Source: Closterium sp. Naga37s-1 (taxonomy: Eukaryota > Streptophyta > Zygnematophyceae > Desmidiales > Closteriaceae). From it: 64,000 bases of DNA. The stretch's first letter is position 1; each line of letters starts with the position of its first letter. The DNA lies in assembly GCA_947471745.1 (NCBI GenBank), contig CANJKZ010001044.1:124001-188000 (forward strand), in the 5' to 3' direction. The position numbers and the translations under genes were made by a program. Of the stretch, positions 55,641-64,000 are shown piece by piece. The notes under the pieces are model-generated. The model searched no databases, was not told the origin of the DNA, and saw only the letters and a list, made by a program, of their open reading frames with translations.

Positions 55641-55985
55641 TCCGCGTTTCAGCCCGAGTCGCATGCGTAACCGAATTCGGTAACCGTCACCGGAACCGAA
55701 CCCTAGTTGTCTCTTCCGCACCAAACACGGTTCGGTTGCGGTTGGACATTTTAGGTTACGGAAATGTCTTCTCGACATTTCCCGAAACCCACTCTCCCAC
55801 CATTCCGTTTCTTCCCGCTTTCTTCACGCTTTCCTTCCGTAGCTTCTTAGCATGCAGCCCCACCATTCTACCCGTTGACTCTCCTCCTTAGGTCGACATT
55901 TCCACCGCTCCTAATGTTATTCTACCGTCCCTAGGTTAGGCGCGTAGGCCGGTAGACATTAGGGCAGTGGCAAACCACCCTAACA
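55641..55985 (-). repeat. Presumed 3' LTR of element H (outer end undefined)
   Basis: The right edge is defined by TGTTAG on the minus strand (55985-55980), just after a purine tract (ccacaggggaga, 55995-55986). The left edge is not visible because the partner LTR lies beyond 64000. The TAG within TGTTAG closes the H reading frame. Confidence 0.5.
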
Positions 55986-56183
55986 ATCTCCCCTGTGGTT
56001 TGCCAGCTGCCACCCTCCTATGCTCCAGTGGTTACCATGTAACAAGCCTTGTTCTTCCCTTGCTGATCCCCTCCGTAAGTTGGTGTGGTGTCTCGTGTTG
56101 CAGCTCCACTGCCTCCCTTGCAAGTCCTTGAGTGTGCGTATGCCGACAAAATGCTTGCAAAACTCGAAGTTTGCTTTTGGCAG
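55980..56183 (-). pseudogene. C-terminal end of element H Pol, separated by G
   Basis: Minus strand: KANFEFCKHFVGIRTLKDL... to RGDC and TAG at 55980-55982. It continues in frame from 63278 (ADFLTKVLP), giving LP|KANFEF, the usual copia RNase H ending (ADxLTKxLPxxxFE). The 5-bp duplication ggcag (56179-56183 and 63278-63282) marks where element G entered. Confidence 0.85.
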
Positions 56184-56311
56184 TGTCAGAATGAACAAGG
56201 GTGATTGAACTAACAAGATTGGGAGTACAAGAAGGAAACCCTACAATGTTGTATCCCCTAAGGCTAAACCAACTATAGCCTACAGAATATAAACATATAC
56301 AATGTTTGACA
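56184..56311 (-). repeat. 3' LTR of element G
   Basis: 128 bp, on the minus strand TGTCAAACATTGTATATG...CATTCTGACA. It pairs with 63150-63277. Confidence 0.95.
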
Positions 56312-56546
56312 CACCCCCATAGGCTAAGTGGGAGACAACCAGATGGTCACAAGACCAGTCAAAGAAAAAACAAAGCAAAACAAGCTCAGGGTGGATCTCA
56401 AGGATACCACACAAATTCCGAGCACAAGCAAGTGGTCACAAGGCCAGTTCACATGCAGTTTGATAATATAACAAGAGATACAGTGATCACAACCTAGCAA
56501 GTGTAAGCATGCATGTATGTATATAGAGATCACAGTACAAGCAGAG

Positions 56547-59500
56547 TCAAGAAGTGAGCAAGTGAGGCACAGTAGGCACAAGGCCTAGAACAGTACAGAA
56601 ACGCTGATGATCACAAGGCTGAAGCGCCTTGGTGAACACATCAGCAGTGTTGGCCCGAGTGGCCACGTAAGCAAGACGAAGCTGACCACGCTGCTGCAGC
56701 TTTCGAGCAAGGAAGTAGCGCAGAGCGATGTGCTTCGTTCTGTGCTCCAGTCTGTGTGTCTGACACAAGGCAATGGCGGCCTTGTTGTCGACGTACAGCA
56801 CTGGAGGAGAACGAGGCCGCTCTCCCAGGTCGGTCAGCAGGTAGGTGAGCCAGCGTAACTCCTGTGCAGCCATGGCTGTGGCGTAGATCTCAGCCTCACA
56901 ACTGGAGCTGAGAACTGAAGACGAGCGAGTAGAACGCCAAGAAACTGAACCAGAGCCAAGGCTGAAGGTGTATCCCTAAGACGACCGCTGCGTAGCCTGG
57001 TCGTCAGCCCAAGAAGCGTCTGAGTGCCCAGTGAGGACAGCTCGAGCCCGTCCTCCAAGAACAAGTCCCATGCCCGACGTACTGCACAAGTAGCGCAACA
57101 CCCTCTTAGCTGCATCCATGTGCTCCTTTCGGTGACGGCCAGGAGCGACATAGCGTTCTAGGATGCTAAGAGGGTATGCAAGGTCAGGTCGAGTGCAGGT
57201 TATCAGGTACATGAGGCAGCCCACAAGCTCTGGATACGGGCCACTCGGCTCTACGGACTCATCCGAAGGCAGAGCTGAGAGCGAGTGACCGGTAGGCAGA
57301 GGAGTGGGCTGAGGCGAGGAGTACGTGAAGCGGAAGCGCTGAAGGACCTGCTGCACCATGTGTGACTGAGTCAAGGTGATGGTGCGCTGTGCTCTGTCCC
57401 GGGTGATCCGCAAGCCAAGATAGCTTGTCAGCTCACCCAGGTCTGTGCACGTGTGTCTCTTCTGCAGCTCCGACTTCACGTGGGCGAGTGCCTCAGTGTC
57501 AGCAGTAGCAAAGACCAAGTCGTCTACGTAAACAAGAACGTAGAACGGCGGCAGAGTGGTGTCGGTGCGTAGAAACAGCGACGGGTCAGCAGTAGAAGGA
57601 GCAAACCCAAGAGCCGCAAGAGTAGTCCTCAGTGTGCCGTGCCACTCACGGGGTGCCTGGCGGAGACCATAGACTGGCCGCCGGAGGCTCCACTGGGTAC
57701 CAGGAGGGAACAACCCAGTGAAGCCAGGTGGGTGGCGCAGCCAGATCTCCTCGTGCAGGCTGTCCTGTAGGAACGCAGTGCTGAAGTCAAGAGAGTGGAG
57801 CTCGTAGTCACGCTGAGCGGCATCGTGCAGCAGAACCCGAAGAGTGGTCATCTTCGGGGTCGGGAAGAAGGTCTGGAAGAAGTCAACTCCCTCTCGCTGA
57901 CTGAAGCCTCGTGCAACGTAACGCGCCTTGAAGACAGGCGGAGAACCCGGCGGCCGCTTCACCCTGAAAATCCACATGCCACTGACGATGTTCGCCCCAG
58001 GTGGGGGAACCTCGTCTACGTAGGTGCCTGTGGACTTCCAGGAAGCCATCTCTGCGTCCATGGCTGTCTGCCACTGAGAGGAGTAGGGACCCTCCATTGC
58101 CTCTGCGTAAGAGCGTGGGGTCGGGATGTCTGGTGCATCCGGGTCTCCCTCAGGGGCAATCAGCATGGACACGAGATGAGGTAAAGCAGCGGCAAAGCAC
58201 TCAAACTCCTCCTGTCTGTCCTCAAGGACGTCCGTGCCAAGAGCACACTCACCCTCGACGGACGGAGGACAGACAGACTCAGACTCAGCAACAAGGCTAG
58301 CGGCGTATTCTAGACGACAGGCGTCAGCAAAGTCAACTAACTCAGCGACTAGAGCAGACGCAGCAGAGGACTCAAAGGAAGGGTCAGTGACAACAGTGGC
58401 GAGGAGACGCGTGACAGTAGGACTGGCAGCACGAAGAGAGTCCTACGCCGGGTCAGCAAGAGCAGGAAGAGAGGAGGCTGGAGGAGACGGCAGAGGGATA
58501 CGCTGTGGATCAGTGGAAGGACGCAAGGTCATATAGTGAGTGCCAAGGACAGGAGGAGGACGCTGACGCGGAGCACGACGACCAGCGCGGACAGCGCGGA
58601 TAGGCGACTCTGGACGCGACTCAGACAACTCTGGACGAGACTCAGGCGACAGAGGACGAGACTCAGGCTCACGACGCTCCGTAAAACCTCCCGTCGGCTC
58701 AGCGTAAGGAGAAGGACCAGGCAGTGGAGAGGCTGGCTGTAACTGTGACTGCGACTGGACAGGCGGTGGACTCAGTGGGGGATGAGTAGGACCAGGAGAG
58801 GGCGGGAGGCCAAGAACCTGCTGAAGGAGCGGAACGTAGTACGGCCGCGGCCGCTCAGCACCTCCTGAACCAGCAGAGACAGCACCAGGACCCTCATCCC
58901 CAGGGTCTCCAGCTACAACTCCCGCAGCACCACCAGCAACCCCAGCAGCTCCAGGACCTCCAGCACGAGCACCTCCAGAACCAGCGGCTCCAGCAGCTCC
59001 AGCACCAGCAGTACCTCCAGTAGCTCCAGCAGCACCTCGAGCAGGACCAGCAGCACCTCCAGCACCAGCAGCACCTCCAGCAGCACCACCAGCAGCTCCT
59101 GCGCCAGCAGCACCAGCTCCAGGGTCCGCAGCACCAGCAGCGGCTCCAGCTCCAGGGTCCTCAGCACCAGCAGCAGCTCCAACTCCAGGGTCCTCAGTAC
59201 CAGCAGCAGCTCCAACTCCAGGGTCCAAAGAACCAGCAGCGCCACTCCGGAGACTGCAGCGCCGAGCGTACCACTCTCGGAGCCGCTGGGGAGAGGGCGG
59301 CTCCCGCCTAGGCGAGGAACCACGAACACCAGCTCCAGCAGCACCCCTAGCCCCAGAAGCGCCCCTCCTGAGGCTGCAGTACCGCGAGTACCTCTCACGC
59401 AGCTGCTGTGAAGAGGGAGCGCCTCCAGGCGCCGCACGGTCAGTCGCAGCACCCCCAGGCGCAGTACCCTCAGACGTAGCACTCTCAGGCTCAGCACCCT

Positions 59501-61648
59501 CAGGCTCAGCACCCCCAGGCTCCGTACCCGCAGGCTCAGCACCCCCAGACTCAGCAACCTCAGGCTCAACACCCCCAGGCTCTGCACCCCCAGGCTCCGC
59601 ACGCTCAGGCTCAGCACCCTTAGCAGGACGAGAGTTGACAGCTACCTCGACAGGCTCAACCGGGTCTACCTGGGACACACCTGAGGGAGCGGCACCCTGA
59701 GGGGGGAGGGGGTCTACCACAGCAGCACCTGGTGCGAGGAAGAGATGCGGGGGGGGGAGCGGGGCAGTGCGGTAGGGGAAGAGGCGGTAGTAGGGGACCG
59801 ACTCGTCAAAAGTGACGTCCTGAGAGGGCAGGACACGGCGCGAGGTGGCGTGGTAAAACTGCCAACCAGACGCGTCCGGGACAAAGCCAAGGAAGACACA
59901 AGGAACAGCGCAGGAGGAGAGCTTGTCCGCGGACGTATCGCGAACAAAAGCTCGAGATCCCCAGACCCGGAAACGAGACGCATCGCCAACCTCTCCCGTC
60001 CAACGCAGTGTCGGCGAAGTCTCCGGAACGGAGACACGTGGCCAGAGGTTGAGCTGATGCGCAGCGTATCGGACCGCAAACGGCCACAGAAAGTGGGGGG
60101 CAGCCGCATGGATCAAGGAGGTACGAGCGACCCTCATGACCAGGCCAATGCGGCGCTCAGCAACCCCATTCTGCTGTGGAGAGGCCGGAAGCGTGAACGA
60201 CTGCTCAATGCCCTGCCCCTGACAGTAGGCCCTCAAGAGGTCGGAGGAAAACTCCCCACCTCTGTCAGAGTGCAGACGCAGGACAGGAAAGTCCGAGTGG
60301 AACCTCTCACTGAGCTGGAGACGGGCAGCGCGGATCCACGGACGCGGGCTGGGCCCCACACGTCCACGTGGAGCGTCTGTAGGGGAGCAGTCGTCGGGGG
60401 AAACGAGGAGGAGTGAGGAGCGGCGCGCTGCCGCCCCTCGACACAGGGAAGACAAGGCGGAGCAGGCGAGGGTGGGAGGGGAGGGAGAACCCTGGGAAGA
60501 CCAGAGACAAGGTACCGGGAGTGCATGCCACGAAGGCACTGCACTGACGGGTGACCAAGGCGGTGGTGCCAGAGGACGGTCTCGTGCGCCAGGGAGCGAC
60601 ACGAGCAGGGGGCCGACAGCTGACCTGACGCAGACGCAGACGCAGCTACCTGAGGGGACTCAGTGGTCAGTGTGTATAGGTCCGACCCCGGCTGCCGAGT
60701 GAAGGTAGCCAGGTGGCGACCCGTCCTAGCACACGTGCAGTGTGTCACGCGCTCGTAGGCAGGGGTGAACTGGTGGACACCCCCGTCCTGGAGCGCACTA
60801 CCCGCCACCAAGTTCGTAGAGAATGAGGGGAGGTAGAGACCTGACAGTGTGCCCGACGGTACCGTAGGACAAGGGAGAACAGTAGAGGAGGTCGCAATGA
60901 CCGGACCCCCAGAGGGGTCAGCGAGGGAGACTGCAACCGGCCGAGCAAGCTGCTCAAGGGCAGTGCGGTCACGAAAGAAACAGCGGGAAGCACCTGAGTC
61001 CAGTGTGAAGGTGTGCAGTGCCTCAGTAGACGCAGTACCAGAGGGCGCAGACTCACGAGCACCTAGAGCAGCAGCCTCACCAGGACCTGGGGCAGCAGAC
61101 GTACTGGCACCTAGAGCGGCAGCCTCACCGGCACCTGGAGCAGCAGACTGGATACCGGGGTCAGGCGGCACACACAGGTGACAGGCTCCCTCGGCACTAG
61201 TAGACAATGCATACATTGCAGTGAGAATAGCATCATAGTCAAGAGCAAAGATACCTACCGTCTGTCTAAGCAGCTCCAGCCAGGAGGGGAGCTCAGCGGT
61301 GTCGCCAAACTCTGTACGCCAAGCGTCGCCCAGACGGGCGAAGCAGTGGGACTCTGTGTGACCACGTGTCCCGCAAGGCTGACCAGTCCGGACACCTGTG
61401 CGAATGACGTACGGGCAGCGAGCAGTACGCAGTGACCCTCTACTCTGAGCGTACCACTCACGAAGCTGCTGGGGCGAAAGAGCCTCGCGCAGACGACGCT
61501 GTTGCTGCACCGGGCCGCTACAAGAAACTCCCGAACTACCCACTCCAGGACGACTCCCACTACTACCACCCCGACAACCCCAACTGGCGTACCACTCACG
61601 AAGCTCCTGGGGCGTGAGGGACACACGCGGATGGCCCTGGAGCTGCAT
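56547..61648 (-). pseudogene. Pol of G: zinc motif, protease, broken integrase, RT, RNase H
   Basis: Starts at ATG 61648 (MQLQGHPRVSLTPQELREWY), right after a leader-like sequence, so the polyprotein begins beyond the Gag capsid. Then the zinc-binding motif CX13CX4HX4C, DSGAS protease and HHCC pre-integrase. At about 60336 a 109-bp deletion relative to A removes the part between integrase Asp1 (HVDVWGP) and the second Asp (HSDRGGEF) and shifts the frame. The second frame (60602-58443) covers HSDRGGEF, QNGVAERR and the linker, and ends at TAG 58443. RT (YVDD near 57520) and RNase H follow, with TAG at 56976 where sisters read CAG. The final stop is at 56547. The retained motifs show normal order, but the protein cannot be made whole. 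Confidence 0.92.
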
Positions 61649-61739
61649 CTGGCCACGCCAGGAGCAGCAGTAGAAGCAGTAGTAGCAGCAGTAACAGCAG
61701 TAGCAGCACGGGCAGGGCAGTGCTCACCAGTGGTGGGAA

Positions 61740-62290
61740 GGGCAGGCGCACGACGGAGGCGACTGCGGGGCCGCCACAGCGGCTGCTCCAGGGGCGGCTG
61801 CTCCAGGGGCGGCTGCTCCAAGGGCCAGGGACGGCTCCTGCAGTGGCGGCTGCTCCAGTGGCCAGGGGCGGCTGCTCCAGGGGCGGCTGCTCCAGTGGCC
61901 AGGGGCGGCTGCTCCAGGGGCCAGGGGCGGCTGCTGCAGGGGCGGCTGCTCCAGGGGCGGCTGCTCCAGGGGCCAGGGGCGGCTCCTGCAGTGGCGGCTG
62001 CTCCAGTGGCCAGGGGCGGCTGCTCCAGGGGCGGCTGCTCCAGTGGCCAGGGGCGGCTGCTCCAGGGGCCAGGGGCGGCTGCTGCAGGGGCGGCTGCTCC
62101 AGGGGCGGCTGCTCCAGGGGCCAGGGGCGGCTCCTGCAGTGGCGGCTGCTCCAGTGGCCAGGGGCGGCTGCTCCAAGGGCGGCTGCTCCAGTGGCCAGGG
62201 GCGGCTGCTGCAGGGGCGGCTGCTCCAGTGGCCAGGGGCGGCTGCTGCAGGGGCGGCTGCTCCAGAGGCGGCTGCTCCAGGGGCCAGGCG
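61740..62290. repeat. Tandem array a in the leader of G
   Basis: Units built from ggggcggctgctccaggggccag, with cagtggccagg variants, repeated more than 20 times at spacings near 18 and 36 bp. Absent from A and D, so it expanded in this derivative. Confidence 0.85.
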
Positions 62291-62570
62291 CGGGGTAGGT
62301 CAGGGCGACGCAGCTGTCAGGGGCGACGCGCGGGCAGGGGCGACGCGGCGGGCAGGGCGACGCGGCGGGCAGGGGCGACGCCGCGGGCAGGGGCGACGCG
62401 GCGGGCAGGGTGATGCCGCGGGCAGGGGCGACGCCGCGGGCAGGGCGACGCGGCGGGCAGGTGGCGACGCCGCGGGCAGGTGGCGACGCCGCGGGCAGGT
62501 GGCGACGCCGCGGGCAGGGGCCAACGCCGCGGGCAGGTGGCGACGCCGCGGGCAGGTGGGCGCGGCCGCG
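62290..62570. repeat. Tandem array b in the leader of G
   Basis: Repeats of ggcgacgccgcgggcaggt and close variants (17-20 bp), about 14 units. CpG-dense. Confidence 0.85.
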
Positions 62571-62639
62571 TCAGTAGTGGGGCGCGGCCGCGTTACTGCA
62601 GGGAGGGGCCGCGTCCGCGTCGGAGGGGCCGCGATTGCG

Positions 62640-62900
62640 ACCTGAAGGGGTCGCGCGCTGGCCTGACGGGCCTGCAGAGGCTGCGTGCGGGCGGCGAGGG
62701 CCTGCAGGGGTGGCGCGCGGTCGGGCAGAGGCTGCGCGCGGGCCTGACGGGTCTGCAGGGGCGGCTCTCGGGCCTGACGGGCCTGCAGAGGCGGCTCAGG
62801 GGCCTGACGGGCCTGCAGAGGCGGCTCGGGGGCCTGACGGGCCTGCAGAGGCGGCTCGGGGGCCTGACGGACCTGCAGGGGCGGCTCGAGGGCCGTACTA
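62640..62900. repeat. Tandem array c in the leader of G
   Basis: About eight units of roughly 30 bp, with gcctgacgggcctgcagagg and cggctcggggg parts. The remaining leader (62900-63135) has the gcgcacgagggcgc motifs also seen, inverted, in A and D. Confidence 0.85.
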
Positions 62901-63135
62901 GCTTGAAGGGGCGTCGCACTGGCCTAGGGCAGCAGGAGGCAGCGCGAGGGCTGCAGGACGGCACGCGGGCAGAACGAAGGGCGAGGCGCGCGAGAGCGCA
63001 CTAGCAGAAAAAAGGGCGCACGAGGGCGCACGAGCAGAGAAAGGCGCACGAGGGCGCACGTAAGGTAGGGCGCACGAGGGCGCTTCTAGCGGAATAGTGG
63101 GCCCGTAGTAGAAAGCGGTCCTAGGTGGCAACCTA

Positions 63136-63149
63136 GGCTCGTGATACCA
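63136..63149 (-). other. Primer-binding site of G
   Basis: On the minus strand tggtatcacgagcc directly follows the 5' LTR. Identical to the site of element A. Confidence 0.8.
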
Positions 63150-63277
63150 TGTCAGAATGAACAAGGGTGATTGAACTAACAAGATTGGGAGTACAAGTAG
63201 GAAACCCTAGAATGTTGTACCCCCTAAGGCTAAACCCACTATAGCCTACAGAATATAAACATATACAATGTTTGACA
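63150..63277 (-). repeat. 5' LTR of element G
   Basis: 128 bp, four differences from the 3' LTR. Its outer edge borders the duplicated target ggcag at 63278. Confidence 0.95.
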
Positions 63278-64000
63278 GGCAGCACCTTAGTCAGAAAATC
63301 CGCTGGCTGCTCCTGTGTTCCCACGTGCACGAAGGTGAATGCCTTTTTCTGTAGCTGCTCCCGTACCCAATGGTACCTCACATTCATGTGTTTCGTGCGC
63401 CCATGCCAGTTGTCGTTTCGTGCGAGGTCAATCGCCGATTTGCTGTCCGATTTGATCGTTGTAGGTCCTTTCACTTTGACCCCTATCTCTTGAAGTAGAC
63501 GCCTCAGCCACACGCCCTCTTGGCATGCATAAAACAGCGCCATGTATTCAGCTTCCACGCTAGACAGAGCCACATCGGTGAGCTTCTTGGCTTGCCACAT
63601 GATTGTCGTTCCACCAAGGAGGTAGACATAGCCATAGGCCCCCCTCCCATCCTTCTTGTCTGATCCATGTGAGGCGTCAACGTACCCCACTAGCTCTAGA
63701 ATCTCCTCTCCTTCAAACAGCAGCCCCTCATTATCCCGTTGCAAGAGGTAAGTGATGGTCCGCTCCATTTCCTTCCACTTGCGTCCCTCGGTATGCAACA
63801 ATTTCTGTCTAAGAAAGCTTGCATAGGCCACATCAACCCGTGTGCACAACACCGGGTACATGACTGAGCCTACCATGGATTGGTAAGCTTTCAGTGCTCT
63901 CTCCTTGCTGCCCCATGCCTCGATTTCTGCTCCCATATCGACCTCCTTGTTCGCAAGGCTGCTGAGAGGCGTTGTCACTGGTTTGGTCTTGCATTGCCCC
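63278..64000 (-). pseudogene. Element H Pol, RT C-terminus and RNase H (partial)
   Basis: The minus-strand frame is open to the window edge: MTTPLSSLANKEVDMG..., SMVGSVMYPVLCTRVDVAYA, ELVGYVDASHGSDKKDGRGA (RNase H), LSSVEAEYMAL, IKSDSKSAIDLARND, GRTKHMNVRYHWVRE and ADFLTKVLP. This is a copia lineage distinct from A/D/G and E. The rest lies beyond 64000. No stops are seen in this part. The element is interrupted by G in the last coding section. Confidence 0.9.

Larger units (their letters stand above)
56184..63277 (-). mobile_element. Copia element G, gag-less derivative, inserted in H
   Basis: 7094 bp on the minus strand. LTRs of 128 bp (63150-63277 is the 5' LTR, 56184-56311 the 3' LTR) differ at four positions (97%). 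The target duplication ggcag is exact on both sides. Primer site at 63136-63149, purine tract at 56312-56324. Same family as A and D, but the Gag capsid region is missing and the leader holds large tandem arrays. Non-autonomous as it stands. Confidence 0.95.

Overview
The window looks like nuclear DNA of a GC-rich eukaryote. The best guess is a streptophyte (charophyte-type) green alga or a relative. The guess rests on the abundance of plant-type Ty1/copia retrotransposons primed by initiator tRNA-Met and on Kozak-type start contexts. Nothing here names a species. There is no bacterial operon, CRISPR array or recognisable rRNA or tRNA gene. Most of the 64 kb is transposable elements, many of them nested or broken.

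Layout. 1-1484: 3' end of a small non-autonomous GC-rich LTR element. 1485-2785: antisense copia fragment. 2786-4730: remnant of a Crypton-like tyrosine-recombinase gene (minus strand). 5645-12814: complete copia element 'A' (LTRs 128 bp, TSD gaatg) with two in-frame stops. 12820-15530: sparse DNA with one exon resembling the DUF2064/TIGR04282 glycosyltransferase family, its 3' part triplicated. 15535-18255: antisense copia fragment 'C' that lacks its RT YVDD motif. 18256-20550: unrecognised plus-strand gene debris. 20541-24146: 5'-truncated L1-type LINE (minus strand). 24147-37209: copia element 'D', split by the young and apparently intact copia element 'E' (26623-32445, 510-bp LTRs, 1556-residue Gag-Pol). 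37221-38584: unrecognised minus-strand ORF. 38794-40516: complete copy of the small GC-rich LTR element. 40952-42880: AT-rich spacer. 42885-43160: 46-bp minisatellite leading into an intronless calpain-family cysteine protease gene (43573-45549), the best cellular gene here. 46690-55012: satellite of about 83 copies of a 98-bp G-rich unit. 55034-55228: Tourist/Harbinger-like MITE. 55640-64000: minus-strand copia element 'H', split by copia element 'G' (56184-63277), which lacks a Gag capsid region and part of its integrase.

How it fits together. A, B, C, D and G are one copia family at different stages of decay. They share LTR core sequence, a Gly-rich Gag tract, an atypical zinc-binding motif and a recurring LREWY motif. 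E, H and the small GC-rich element are separate lineages. Only E could supply a full protein set. Stop codons in the A/D/G family recur as TAG where sister copies read CAG, which suggests cytosine deamination in a CHG context, as expected for methylated transposons. No new defence or metabolic system was found. The most unusual items are the Crypton-like remnant, the G-quadruplex-rich satellite next to the calpain gene, the gag-less copia derivative, and the repeat-carrying mini-LTR family.
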